Below the pieces are notes generated by a model that did no database searches, was not told where the DNA came from, and saw nothing but the letters and a program-made list of their open reading frames with translations. A program made the position numbers and the translations under genes. DNA of 64,000 nucleotides from Flavobacterium sp. NRK1 (lineage in GTDB: Bacteria > Bacteroidota > Bacteroidia > Flavobacteriales > Flavobacteriaceae): contig NZ_JAMXLA010000001.1 of NCBI RefSeq assembly GCF_024054175.1, positions 1,829,930 to 1,893,929 on the forward strand, in the 5' to 3' direction. This document shows positions 27,078 to 36,083 of the stretch, in pieces. The number at the start of each line of letters is the position of its first letter. Positions within the stretch are counted from its first letter, which is position 1.

Positions 27078-27093
27078 GTTGTTATTGCGGGTG

Positions 27094-27124
27094 CAAATAT
27101 AGAACCATTTTTATATTATCCAAA
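27094..27124 (-). promoter_or_regulatory. Full promoter for tRNA-Phe
   Basis: On the minus strand TTTG (27124-27121), 19 bases, then TATATTTG (27101-27094) matches the Bacteroidota promoter in both boxes. Transcription would begin about 10 bases before the tRNA at 27077. Confidence 0.8.
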
Positions 27125-27176
27125 ACAAAAGATAAAAAAAATCAATTACTATCTTTACCGCTTAAACAAAAGGGAA

Positions 27177-27911
27177 ATGCTTTTAGCTGTTGATATAGGA
27201 AATACAAAAATTAAAGCTGCTGTATTTGAGACTGCTGCACTAATTAATAAATTTATTTTTGATAAAAGCGAAGCATTAAAAGAATTTAAAAAAATTTTTA
27301 CTCAATATCCACATATCGATAAAAGTACGCTTTCAATGGTAGGGGAAGCCGAGGCTGAGTTGTTACAGTTACTGGATAGTAAAAGTGAATTGGTAATAAT
27401 AAATCATGATTCCCTGTTTCCGTTTAAAAATAAATATGCAACACCAAAAACTTTAGGTATAGACAGAATGGTTTTATCAGCTGGTGCTGTATTGCAATAT
27501 CCGGGTGTAAACCGCCTTGTTATAGATGCCGGTACCTGCATTACTTATGACTTTACAGATAGTGATGATAACTATTTGGGAGGGGCTATATCGCCGGGTT
27601 TACAATTAAGGTATAATGCTATGCATAATTTTACTGCAAAACTTCCGTTGTTATATCCTGAAATGCCTTCGCACTATATTGGTAACAGTACTGCCAACGC
27701 AATGCATTCAGGCGTTGTAAACGGTGTGTTGCACGAGTTAGAAGGTTTTGTTAAGCAGTATAATGAACAGTATCAGGAGCTAACAATAATATTAACGGGG
27801 GGCGATGCCGAATTTTTGGCTAAAAGATTAAAAAACACCATATTTGCCAATTCAAATTTCTTGTTAGAAAGCTTGAATCTTTTATATCTATATACGATCA
27901 CAAATGATTAA
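27177..27911 (+). CDS. coaX: Type III pantothenate kinase
   Basis: CoaX phosphorylates pantothenate, the first step of coenzyme A synthesis, and is not inhibited by CoA. The 244 residues carry the ASKHA-fold motifs: LAVDIGNTKIKAAVFE (Asp6), TLGIDRMVLSAGA, VIDAGTCITYDF and GGAISPGLQLRYNAM. A weak promoter-like TATCTTTA lies at 27151-27158, divergent from the tRNA-Phe promoter. The stop overlaps the start of the next gene by 8 bases, so coaX heads the envelope operon. Confidence 0.96.
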   Translation: MLLAVDIGNTKIKAAVFETAALINKFIFDKSEALKEFKKIFTQYPHIDKSTLSMVGEAEAELLQLLDSKSELVIINHDSLFPFKNKYATPKTLGIDRMVLSAGAVLQYPGVNRLVIDAGTCITYDFTDSDDNYLGGAISPGLQLRYNAMHNFTAKLPLLYPEMPSHYIGNSTANAMHSGVVNGVLHELEGFVKQYNEQYQELTIILTGGDAEFLAKRLKNTIFANSNFLLESLNLLYLYTITND

Positions 27912-29169
27912 AAAAATTATTGCAGGCATGTGCCTGATTTTCTCAACTGTTGCATTTTCGCAGGACAATAATGCATCTCCTTATTCATATTACGGCGTAG
28001 GTGATGTTAAGTTTAAAGGTACTGTAGAAAACAGGTCTATGGGTGGTTTAGGTATTTTACCGGACAGTACACATGTTAACCTTCAAAATCCGGCTTCATA
28101 CAATGCTCTACAATTTACCACTTATACTGTAGGTGCCAGCAATAAGAATACAAATTTTAAATCAGACTCAGGTACTGACAGTGCCGGAAGAACAACTTTT
28201 GATTATTTGGCCGTATCACTCCCTTTTAATAAAATTGGAGTAGCATTCGGTTTAATGCCTTACACGTCTGTAGGTTATAAAATACAGAACGAAAAAGTGA
28301 AAGATGAAATTAATTATTTAAGGCAATTTGAAGGAAGCGGAGGCATTAACAGGGCTTTTGCCGGAGTATCATACAGAATAACACCAAAATTCAGTGCTGG
28401 TGTTAATTTTCAGTACAATTTTGGTAACATTCAAACAAAATCCATCATAGGTTCTCAGGATGCAGGGATACAATACCCAACAAGAGAATTAAACTACTCT
28501 CATTATGGAGGTGTTTCATTTAATCTGGGTGCTACTTATAAAGGAAAAGTAAACGACAATATAGACTGGTATAGCAGTGTTACCTATACTCCAAAAAGTA
28601 AACTTAATAGTACTACCGATCGTAATTTTGCAGCTATAAGCCTTACAAGCAGCGGTAGTGAAGTTGTAATAGATGAACTTGATGAAAGACGTATAAGAGA
28701 AGATGTAGATATGCCTTCATTATTTACTATAGGAACAGGCTTCGGTCAGGCAAGAAAGTGGTTTGCAGGTGTTGAATACAGTACTCAAAGCAGTAATGCA
28801 ATGAGCAGCCGTTTTGATGCTGTTACAAATGCAGCATTTGAACCTTCTCATACAATATCATTAGGGGGATACTATATTCCTAAATATATGTCATTTACCA
28901 GCTATCTAAGCAGAATAACATACAGGGCGGGACTTAAATTCGAAAAAACAGGACTTGTTATAAATAATGAATCTATTAATGATTTTGCTTTTACCTTAGG
29001 AACAGGTCTTCCTCTTGGAGGTAATTTTGGAGTTTCTAACATTAATTTAGGGCTTGAAGTAGGGAAAAGAGGTACTACCAAAGCTAACCTTATTCAGGAA
29101 AACTATGTAAATATTATGATAAGCCTTTCGCTAAGCGATAGATGGTTTATCAAAAGAAGATACGATTAA
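27904..29169 (+). CDS. Outer-membrane beta-barrel protein (FadL/OmpP1-like)
   Basis: The 421 residues have a signal peptide (IIAGMCLIFSTVAFSQ), then SPYSYYGVGDVKFKG and SMGGLGILPD, an N-terminal pattern seen in FadL-type barrels of Bacteroidota, followed by many amphipathic strands (FSAGVNFQYNFGNIQTK, WFAGVEYSTQSSN) and a final strand ending NIMISLSLSDRWFIKRRYD. The ligand is unknown. It is translationally coupled to coaX and sits upstream of a TPR protein and lptC, so a link to envelope assembly is plausible. It is not likely to be PorV, because no porU is adjacent. Confidence 0.78.
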   Translation: MIKKIIAGMCLIFSTVAFSQDNNASPYSYYGVGDVKFKGTVENRSMGGLGILPDSTHVNLQNPASYNALQFTTYTVGASNKNTNFKSDSGTDSAGRTTFDYLAVSLPFNKIGVAFGLMPYTSVGYKIQNEKVKDEINYLRQFEGSGGINRAFAGVSYRITPKFSAGVNFQYNFGNIQTKSIIGSQDAGIQYPTRELNYSHYGGVSFNLGATYKGKVNDNIDWYSSVTYTPKSKLNSTTDRNFAAISLTSSGSEVVIDELDERRIREDVDMPSLFTIGTGFGQARKWFAGVEYSTQSSNAMSSRFDAVTNAAFEPSHTISLGGYYIPKYMSFTSYLSRITYRAGLKFEKTGLVINNESINDFAFTLGTGLPLGGNFGVSNINLGLEVGKRGTTKANLIQENYVNIMISLSLSDRWFIKRRYD

Positions 29170-29186
29170 TTTAAACTTTTCAGGTT

Positions 29187-30548
29187 ATGAAAACACTATG
29201 GGCTTTTTTTATATGTGTGTTAAGCCTTTCGGCAGCAGCACAGGTTACGTATAAATGCGAAGATAATTTTAAGGTGTTTGAGGGCAGGTATCTTATAAAA
29301 GAATATAATGATGCTTACAAGCTGCTTTCAGAACTTAGAGTAAAATGCCCAAAAGTAAATGAAAACCTTTATGTTTACGGAGAAGCAATACTTAAATATG
29401 AAATTGAAGTAGCACAGACTCCGGAGGAGAGAAAAGCAATGGTTGAAGATCTGGCAGCTCTTTATAACGAACAGTTTGTTAATTTTCCGTCAAGCGGGGC
29501 TGATGTAAAAAAAACACAGCTTCAGTTGGATAACAAGCTGATCACAACTTCAGAAGCTTATAAAGCATTTACCGCTTCTTTTAATAAAAACAGGCAGGCT
29601 TTTATGGATTTCAATTCTATCCTGGCTTATTTTTATATGGTTCTGGATGATTTTAAATCCGGAAAAGGTATGACTGATGAACAGTATTTTGAAAAGTATG
29701 GAGAAATAAGCACTCAGGTTGCTTTTGCTAAGAATAAAATTACCGAAGATAAACAAACTCTCCTGAAAAAAAAGGAAACAGCTATGCTGACTGATGTGGA
29801 AACTCAGTTTGTTGCAGATGCAGAATATATTATCGATGCATTGGATAATGTAGCTGAGGTTATTCAGAAACAAAGCAGGGATTATGTTTCCTGTGAAAAA
29901 CTGGAAGCTTACTATGGCAAAAGCTATGAAGATCATAAAAATGATTATAACTGGATTGATGCTATGGTAAATGCATTATATGATAAGAAATGTTTTAAAT
30001 CTGCACTACTGCAAAAAGGCGCGGTTGCTTTGCATACTATAAAGCCTACTAAAGATACTGCTTATCGCCTGGGCATGATCGGTTTAAAAACAGGCAATAA
30101 AGAAGATGCTTTAAAATACCTGGAGCAATCGGCATCAATGGAGGCAAATTCCGAAAGAAAATCGGATATTTATTATCAGATAGCTTCATCTCATAAAAAT
30201 ACAGATAAAGCGGTTGCTAAAAAATATGTTCAAAAAACTATAACCCTAAATCCTAAAAATGCGCAGGCATATCTTATGCTTGCCGAAATGTATGCAACTG
30301 TTCCTGCAAATGACGAATGCGGACTAAATAATTTTGAACGTAAAACACTTAATTACCTTGCTATTGACACTGCTAAAAAAGCTGAGGTTGCAGAGCCTAA
30401 ATATAAAGCAGCGGTAGCTGCTGCGGTTAAGCGATACGAAAAAAACCTCCCGTCTAAAGAAGAGGCAAAAGCAATGGGAAAAAGAAGGGGCGACGATATT
30501 ACCTTTGGCTGCTGGATAAACGAAAAAGTTACTTTACCTAAATTGTAA
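29187..30548 (+). CDS. Periplasmic TPR-repeat protein
   Basis: The 453 residues start with a signal peptide (LWAFFICVLSLSAAAQ) and are almost wholly helical. TPR-like units are visible near the C-terminus (TAYRLGMIGLKTGNKEDALKY, KAVAKKYVQKTITLNPKNAQAY). Three conserved-looking cysteines occur in YKCEDNFKVFEGR, RVKCPKVNENLY and DKKCFKSALL, which may form disulfides. TPR proteins bind partners; the neighbours are an outer-membrane barrel and lptC, so it may be a periplasmic assembly factor. Confidence 0.8.
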   Translation: MKTLWAFFICVLSLSAAAQVTYKCEDNFKVFEGRYLIKEYNDAYKLLSELRVKCPKVNENLYVYGEAILKYEIEVAQTPEERKAMVEDLAALYNEQFVNFPSSGADVKKTQLQLDNKLITTSEAYKAFTASFNKNRQAFMDFNSILAYFYMVLDDFKSGKGMTDEQYFEKYGEISTQVAFAKNKITEDKQTLLKKKETAMLTDVETQFVADAEYIIDALDNVAEVIQKQSRDYVSCEKLEAYYGKSYEDHKNDYNWIDAMVNALYDKKCFKSALLQKGAVALHTIKPTKDTAYRLGMIGLKTGNKEDALKYLEQSASMEANSERKSDIYYQIASSHKNTDKAVAKKYVQKTITLNPKNAQAYLMLAEMYATVPANDECGLNNFERKTLNYLAIDTAKKAEVAEPKYKAAVAAAVKRYEKNLPSKEEAKAMGKRRGDDITFGCWINEKVTLPKL

Positions 30549-30551
30549 TTA

Positions 30552-31103
30552 ATGAAACTGTATAGAGGCATAGGTATAATAATTATAGCTTTTACATTAT
30601 TGCTGTGCTCATGCGAAAGCAATTTTAAAGATGTGCAGCGCATTAACAGTGTTGCTTTTAGTCCATCGGGAGAAACCGAAAATATAAACTTAAAATATAC
30701 CGATTCTGGCAAGGTTAAAGCTATACTTGTGAGTCCGTTAATGCTGGATTTTTCTAATCTTGAATACGGATTTAATGAATTTCCAAAAGGGGTTCATGTA
30801 ACTTTGTTTGATGTTAATAATAAGAAAAGCTACGTTGAGGCAGACTACGCTATTACTTATGCAAAAACTGATATTATAGATTTGCAGGGTAATGTAAAAA
30901 TAACAAGCAGTGAAGGGCAGGTTCTGGAAACGCAGCAATTATATTATGATCAGAAGAATGAGTGGTTTTATACTGAAAAAAAATTTAAATTTACTGATGG
31001 GAAAGATAGCTATGTAGAGGGTCCCGGTGTAGATTTCAGTAAAGATTTTAAAGTGTTTAATGCCCAGCAGAATAACGGGCTTATTAGTAATGTTGAAGAA
31101 TAA
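30552..31103 (+). CDS. lptC: LPS export protein LptC (lipoprotein form)
   Basis: LptC is the periplasmic bridge that takes lipopolysaccharide from the LptBFG transporter to LptA. The 183 residues show the OstA/LptC beta-jellyroll pattern (YVEADYAITYAKTDIIDLQG, NVKITSSEGQVLETQQLYYD, VEGPGVDFSKDF). In place of the usual membrane helix there is a lipoprotein signal (IIAFTLLLCSC, lipid Cys21), as in many Bacteroidota. It begins 3 bases after the TPR gene. Other lpt genes are not in the window. Confidence 0.9.
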   Translation: MKLYRGIGIIIIAFTLLLCSCESNFKDVQRINSVAFSPSGETENINLKYTDSGKVKAILVSPLMLDFSNLEYGFNEFPKGVHVTLFDVNNKKSYVEADYAITYAKTDIIDLQGNVKITSSEGQVLETQQLYYDQKNEWFYTEKKFKFTDGKDSYVEGPGVDFSKDFKVFNAQQNNGLISNVEE

Positions 31104-31106
31104 ATA

Positions 31107-31298
31107 ATGAAGTATTTAAAAGTTGTATCTTACATATATCTGGCTGTTGCAGCCTTTTTTATTGTTGACGGTATTATAAATATGCAAAACGGGAAAAATT
31201 ATATTATAAGTTTTCTTTTTGCAGGCCTGGCAGTGTTTATGTTTTTCTTTAGGATGAGGTTTGCAAAAAAACAGCAGAATAGTGGGAAAGATACCTAG
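31107..31298 (+). CDS. Small two-helix membrane protein
   Basis: A 63-residue protein with two membrane helices (VVSYIYLAVAAFFIVDGIIN and IISFLFAGLAVFMFFFRM) joined by a short turn and a basic tail. It lies 3 bases after lptC and 7 bases before the CNNM gene, so it is part of the operon. No function is known to me. Confidence 0.7.
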   Translation: MKYLKVVSYIYLAVAAFFIVDGIINMQNGKNYIISFLFAGLAVFMFFFRMRFAKKQQNSGKDT

Positions 31299-31305
31299 AT
31301 AGTAT

Positions 31306-32571
31306 ATGGAAACAATAACGATAATATTATGTTTGCTCCTTTCGGCCTTTTTTTCAGGGATGGAAATAGCATATATTTCGTCTAATAAAGTTTATCTTGA
31401 GGTAGAGAAAAAACAATCTACCATTATTTCGAAAATCCTTACACGTTTAACAGAAAATCCTATTCAGTTTATTACTTCTATGCTTATAGGTAATACAATT
31501 GCTTTGGTATTGTATTCTTATTTTATTGGTAATGCTGTTATGCGGTGGTTTTTTTCTTCAGCAGATAATGTGCATGCTTTTTATAGCTTACTGCTTCAAA
31601 TTGCAATATCTGCTTTCATACTGTTGTTAACGGCAGAATTTATTCCAAAAATATTTTTTCAGGTATATGCAAATACTTTAATCAAGGTTTTTGCTTTGCC
31701 TGCGTATATGTTTTATTGCCTTTTCTTTTGGGTTTCAAAATTTATTATTGCTATCTCAGATTTTATATTGGTAAACATTCTCCGCACGCAGGGAGATACC
31801 CAAAAAGCTTTTTTTAGCCGTGGCGAATTAGGTACTTATATTACAGAACAGCTTAATGGGGCTGATGTTCAGGAAGAGGTGGATTCTGAAATACAAATAT
31901 TTCAGAATGCGCTGGAATTTTCTGATATGAAAGCCCGTGATATAATGACTCCGAGAACAGAAATTGCTGCAGTTGAAATAAATGATTCAATTTCAGAGTT
32001 AAGGGAGCTTTTTATAGAAACAGGGTATTCTAAAATAATTGTTTATCAGGGCTCAATAGATAATATTGTAGGCTATATTCATTCTTTTGAATTGTTTAAA
32101 AAGCCAAAATCAATTCTTTCAATAATGATAGCTATAGAATATGCCCCGGGAACTATATATATAAAAGAGCTTCTTAACGTGCTTACAAGAAAACGTAAAA
32201 GTATGGCTGTAATTCTGGATGAATACGGGGGTACGGCAGGTATAGTTACAGTTGAAGATATTATAGAAGAGCTTTTTGGTGAAATTGAAGATGAGCATGA
32301 TGAAGAAGAAGAACTTACAGAGGAGGTATTAGCGAACGGAGCTTATCTTTTCTCAGCAAGGCTTGATGTAGAATATATTAATGAAGAATATGATCTGAAT
32401 ATTCCGGAAAGTGATTCTTATGTTACACTTGGAGGCTTTATAGTTCATAATGCTAAAGAAATACCAAAGGCAGGAGAAAAACTTACTTTTGAAAACTTTG
32501 AGATTTTAATTGAACAGGCTTCAAATAAAAAGATAGAGCTTGTAAAAATTGAGCCTTTACAGGATAAATAA
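31306..32571 (+). CDS. CNNM/CBS-domain membrane protein (hemolysin C / CorC family)
   Basis: The 421 residues have a DUF21 (CNNM) transmembrane domain at about 1-175, two CBS domains at about 200-325 (DIMTPRTEIAAVEINDSISE, VILDEYGGTAGIVTVEDIIE) and a C-terminal CorC_HlyC domain (GAYLFSARLDVEYINEE). Related proteins act in magnesium efflux; the name hemolysin is historical. GldE of gliding bacteria has the same build, but gldE sits beside gldD, which is absent here. It follows the lptC group and may be read through to the PpiD gene. Confidence 0.92.
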   Translation: METITIILCLLLSAFFSGMEIAYISSNKVYLEVEKKQSTIISKILTRLTENPIQFITSMLIGNTIALVLYSYFIGNAVMRWFFSSADNVHAFYSLLLQIAISAFILLLTAEFIPKIFFQVYANTLIKVFALPAYMFYCLFFWVSKFIIAISDFILVNILRTQGDTQKAFFSRGELGTYITEQLNGADVQEEVDSEIQIFQNALEFSDMKARDIMTPRTEIAAVEINDSISELRELFIETGYSKIIVYQGSIDNIVGYIHSFELFKKPKSILSIMIAIEYAPGTIYIKELLNVLTRKRKSMAVILDEYGGTAGIVTVEDIIEELFGEIEDEHDEEEELTEEVLANGAYLFSARLDVEYINEEYDLNIPESDSYVTLGGFIVHNAKEIPKAGEKLTFENFEILIEQASNKKIELVKIEPLQDK

Positions 32572-32674
32572 AAAAAAATGCATCTTCCTGCGAAAATATA
32601 TCGCCACTACTTTTATTATTAAACAGATAATTGTATTTTCGCCCACTGATATAAAATTTTAACAAACAATAAAA

Positions 32675-34780
32675 ATGGCGGTTTTATCAAAAATTAGGCA
32701 GCGTTCGTTAGTTCTGATACTAGTTATAGGTCTATCATTACTGGCTTTTATAATAGCTGATATTATAAAAAGTGGCGGTTTTGGGGTTTCCCGAAACATA
32801 GGCAGCGTAAACGGTAAAGATATTCCTGTGCAGGATTTTTTACAAAAAGTAAATGATGTACAGGCAAGGCAACAGGGAATTAGCCCTACGCAGGCTGCAA
32901 ATGCTGTATGGAACCAGGAAGTTGATAATATTCTTTTTGAAGAAAGATATGAGAAATCAGGTTTGAGAGTAGGTAAAGATCACATCTTTAACGTATATGC
33001 TCAGGATCCGCAGGTTGCTCAAAATCCTCAGTTTCAGAATGCGCTTGGTAAATTTGACAAAGCTAAATTCAATGAGTTTTTAGTGAACATGAAAACTACA
33101 AATCCTGCTCAATGGCAAATGATTGAGAAAAATAAGGGGCTTGTAGAAAACGCAGCTAAAAAACAACTTTACCTGACAATGGTTAAAGCAGCATTTTTCG
33201 CTACAGACGCCGATGGTAAAGCAAAATACGAAGCTGAAGCAAACAAGGTTACTTTTGATTATGTATTTGTTCCTTACAGTACAATCAATGATGATCAGGT
33301 TAAAGTTTCTGATGAAGAGCTTACGGCTTACATGAAGAAAAACGAAAAGAAATATAAAGCGGAAGCATCCCGCGATCTTGAATATGTATTAATTGAAAAC
33401 AAACCGTCTGCTGCTGATGAAGCTGAGATGAAAAGTCAGATTAATGGTTTGCTAAGTCCGAGGGTGGAGTATAACGATGAGACTAAAAGCAATGATACTA
33501 TTCCGGGATTTGCGAAAGTTACTAATGTTGAAGAGTTTGTAAATAAAAATTCAGACATTAAATATGATTCAACTTATGTAACTAAAAAACAACTTCCTAT
33601 AGAATTTGCTGAGCAAATTTACAATCTTAACAAAGGAGAGGTTTTTGGGCCGTATGTAGATAACGGATATTACAAGCTTACAAGAATGATAGATAAAAAA
33701 GGAAATGCTACTGCAAAAGCAAGCCATATCCTTATTTCTTACAAAGGAAGTAAAGCTCCGGATCCTTCTATAACAAGAACTAAAGAGGAAGCTAAAGCTA
33801 AAGCTGATGACCTTTTAAAACAGGCTAAAGCTAATCCTGATAATTTTGCTGCATTGGCAATGGCTAATACAGATGATCCGGGTTCAAAAAATACAGGTGG
33901 TGAGTATGATAATATCACTCCTAACCAAATGGTTAAGCCTTTTAATGATTTTGTATTCAATAATCCTGTAGGTACTATAGGTGTTGTTGAGACAGAATTT
34001 GGTTACCATGTAATTAAAGTTACCGGTAAAAATGAAGCGGTACAGCTTGCTACTATTGCACAAAGAATTGAGCCGTCTGAGGCTACAACTGATGAGGTAT
34101 TTACCAAAGCCACAAAACTGGAAATGGATGCAGAAGAGAAATCATTTGCAGATCTTACTAAAGATTTGGGTTTAACTGTTGTTCCTGCAAACAAAATTAT
34201 GGCTAACGATGAAAATATTCAGGGGATAGGAAGTCAGAGAGCTATTGTTAAATGGGCTTTTTCTAAAGATGCTAAAGAAGGTGATGTTAAGAAATTTGAT
34301 ATCCCTCAGGGGCATGCAATCGTGAGAGTGAAAGCAATAAACAAAAAAGGACTTCTTTCAATGGAAGAAGCTAAAATTTCTGTATTGCCAATTCTTCGTG
34401 ACGAGAAAAAAGCGGAACTGATCAGAAAGAAGATGGAAGGTACAACTCTTGAGGCTGTAGCTCAAAAAACAGGTTCTACTGTTGCAAATGCAGTTGACGT
34501 TTCTCTTGCTAACCCTACAATTGCAAATGTGGGGCCGGAGCCAAAAGTCGTTGGTAAAGCATTCGGATTGGGTGAAGGAAAAACATCAGGACTTATAGAC
34601 GGTAAGCTGGGTGTATTTATGATAAAAACCAAAACTATTTCTAAAGCGGCTGCGTTGCCTAATTATACTGCCTTTACTGCCAGATTAAATGGTGAAGGAA
34701 GACAGCAGGTACAAGGAAGGCTTTCTGCTGCTCTTAAAGAAAATGCTGATATTGAAGATGACAGATCTAACTTCAATTAA
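32675..34780 (+). CDS. PpiD-like periplasmic peptidyl-prolyl isomerase / chaperone
   Basis: The 701 residues have one N-terminal membrane anchor (LVLILVIGLSLLAFIIADI), a SurA-N/PpiD-type chaperone region starting NIGSVNGKDIPVQDFLQKVN, and a parvulin rotamase domain at about 345-450 (KASHILISYKG, DDPGSKNTGGEYD, VETEFGYHVIKVTGK). PpiD proteins sit at the inner membrane and help newly exported outer-membrane proteins fold. A second PpiC-like segment may be present toward the end. A strong terminator follows, so this is the end of the operon that begins with coaX. Confidence 0.93.
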   Translation: MAVLSKIRQRSLVLILVIGLSLLAFIIADIIKSGGFGVSRNIGSVNGKDIPVQDFLQKVNDVQARQQGISPTQAANAVWNQEVDNILFEERYEKSGLRVGKDHIFNVYAQDPQVAQNPQFQNALGKFDKAKFNEFLVNMKTTNPAQWQMIEKNKGLVENAAKKQLYLTMVKAAFFATDADGKAKYEAEANKVTFDYVFVPYSTINDDQVKVSDEELTAYMKKNEKKYKAEASRDLEYVLIENKPSAADEAEMKSQINGLLSPRVEYNDETKSNDTIPGFAKVTNVEEFVNKNSDIKYDSTYVTKKQLPIEFAEQIYNLNKGEVFGPYVDNGYYKLTRMIDKKGNATAKASHILISYKGSKAPDPSITRTKEEAKAKADDLLKQAKANPDNFAALAMANTDDPGSKNTGGEYDNITPNQMVKPFNDFVFNNPVGTIGVVETEFGYHVIKVTGKNEAVQLATIAQRIEPSEATTDEVFTKATKLEMDAEEKSFADLTKDLGLTVVPANKIMANDENIQGIGSQRAIVKWAFSKDAKEGDVKKFDIPQGHAIVRVKAINKKGLLSMEEAKISVLPILRDEKKAELIRKKMEGTTLEAVAQKTGSTVANAVDVSLANPTIANVGPEPKVVGKAFGLGEGKTSGLIDGKLGVFMIKTKTISKAAALPNYTAFTARLNGEGRQQVQGRLSAALKENADIEDDRSNFN

Positions 34781-34800
34781 GAAATATAAACAAACAAAAG

Positions 34801-34830
34801 AAAAAGCCGGCTATTGCCGGCTTTTTCTTT
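34801..34830 (+). terminator. Terminator after the ppiD-like gene
   Basis: AAAAAGCCGGC and GCCGGCTTTTT (34801-34811, 34816-34826) form a perfect 11-bp stem with a TATT loop, followed by CTTTT. Confidence 0.9.
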
Positions 34831-34946
34831 TAAAATACTTTAGCAATATACTACACATAAGATCCGGCTTTATAAATCTAATGTAAATTAAGAGTTAATA
34901 ATTTGTTATTTATGAATTTGGTAAGAAATTCCTAAAATAAGCTTGC

Positions 34947-34954
34947 TATTTTTG
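34947..34954 (+). promoter_or_regulatory. Candidate -7 box for the GT9 gene
   Basis: TATTTTTG matches TAnnTTTG, 55 bases before the ATG. The nearest TTTG upstream (34917-34920) is 26 bases away, too far for the consensus. Confidence 0.35.
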
Positions 34955-35009
34955 CCGTAATGATAACTTTTGGTATAAAACAGATTTTTAAAAATTAAAT
35001 CAGGGAAGT

Positions 35010-36077
35010 ATGCTTAAACAAATTAATAAAGTAAGGAAAAGAATAATGAAAGGCCTTACTAAAAATGTTGGCAGATCCCGTGTTATTAAAAATCCGGGTA
35101 CTACTGTAATGATAAAAAGGGTGCTTATTGCAAGGCCTAACCACAGATTAGGCAATCTTTTACTCATTACACCACTTATCCAGGAACTTTCTAATACTTT
35201 TCCGGATTGTAAAATAGATCTTTTTGTAAAAGGAGGTTTAGCTCCAATTTTATTTAAGAATTACAAAAATGTTGACCGTATAATAAAACTGCCTAAAAAA
35301 CCTTTTAAAAAGCTTTTAAAGTATGGAAAGGTATGGGTTTCTTTAAAAAAATACAGGTACGATCTTGTAATTAATATTGATAGAGATTCTTCATCCGGCA
35401 GGCTTTCAACAAATTTCGTTACTTCAAAAAATAAATTTTTTGGGGAATATGTAGATGAACTTGCTAATAAATACAGTGATTACAGGCATATGGCAAAAAA
35501 TCCGGTTTATAATTTAAGGTATTTTTTAACTATGCTCGGATTTAATGAAAATAAGGATGCTGTTCCGTTATTAGACCTCAAACTTAAAGCAGCAGAACTT
35601 AGTGCAGGAAAGAAACTGCTTAAAAAACTTGTGCCCAACGATAAAAAAACTGTATCTGTTTTTACTTACGCCACAGGCAGTAAGTGCTACTCTGAAGAAT
35701 GGTGGGGTAAATATTATGACAGGCTTGTTGCAGAATTTCCTGATTATAATTTTGTAGAAATCCTGCCTGTTGAGAATATATCTAAAATAGGATTCAGGGC
35801 ACCGTCTTTTTATAGTAAAGATGTGAGGGAGATAGCTGCAGTGATCGCAAATACATCTGCTTTTATTGGTGCCGATAGCGGTATAATGCATTTGGCATCG
35901 TCATCATTAACGCCTACTATAGGTCTGTTTTCTGTAACCGATCCTCAAAAGTATGCACCCTATGGTAATTATAGTGTGGCAATTGATACTAATTGTGATA
36001 CAATAGATAAAAGCATTACAGTATTAAATACTATTCTTCTTAAAAATGATAAGCCGGGCAGTTTACAATATGCTTAG
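35010..36077 (+). CDS. Glycosyltransferase family 9 (heptosyltransferase-like)
   Basis: Family 9 enzymes transfer heptose or related sugars to the LPS core. The 355 residues contain the N-terminal RVLIARPNHRLGNLLLITPL, the middle VSVFTYATGSKCYSEEWWGKY and the nucleotide-sugar motif FIGADSGIMHLASSS. A basic 33-residue leader precedes the usual start; an internal ATG at about 35109 (MIKRVLIARP) is an alternative. It is monocistronic and convergent with the GHMP kinase gene 6 bases away. Confidence 0.88.
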   Translation: MLKQINKVRKRIMKGLTKNVGRSRVIKNPGTTVMIKRVLIARPNHRLGNLLLITPLIQELSNTFPDCKIDLFVKGGLAPILFKNYKNVDRIIKLPKKPFKKLLKYGKVWVSLKKYRYDLVINIDRDSSSGRLSTNFVTSKNKFFGEYVDELANKYSDYRHMAKNPVYNLRYFLTMLGFNENKDAVPLLDLKLKAAELSAGKKLLKKLVPNDKKTVSVFTYATGSKCYSEEWWGKYYDRLVAEFPDYNFVEILPVENISKIGFRAPSFYSKDVREIAAVIANTSAFIGADSGIMHLASSSLTPTIGLFSVTDPQKYAPYGNYSVAIDTNCDTIDKSITVLNTILLKNDKPGSLQYA

Positions 36078-36083
36078 GGTTTG

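Noticed and set aside
27002-27193. Plus-strand frame across the tRNA-Phe gene
   Set aside because: It translates the antisense of a clear tRNA and runs into the coaX start.
27904-29169. Possible porV (type IX secretion shuttle)
   Set aside because: PorV is also FadL-like, but there is no porU next to it, and the neighbours are coaX and lptC.
31306-32571. Possible gldE (gliding motility protein) identity for the CNNM/CBS protein
   Set aside because: The domain build fits, but gldE is defined by its gldD neighbour, which is not here; the family name is safer.
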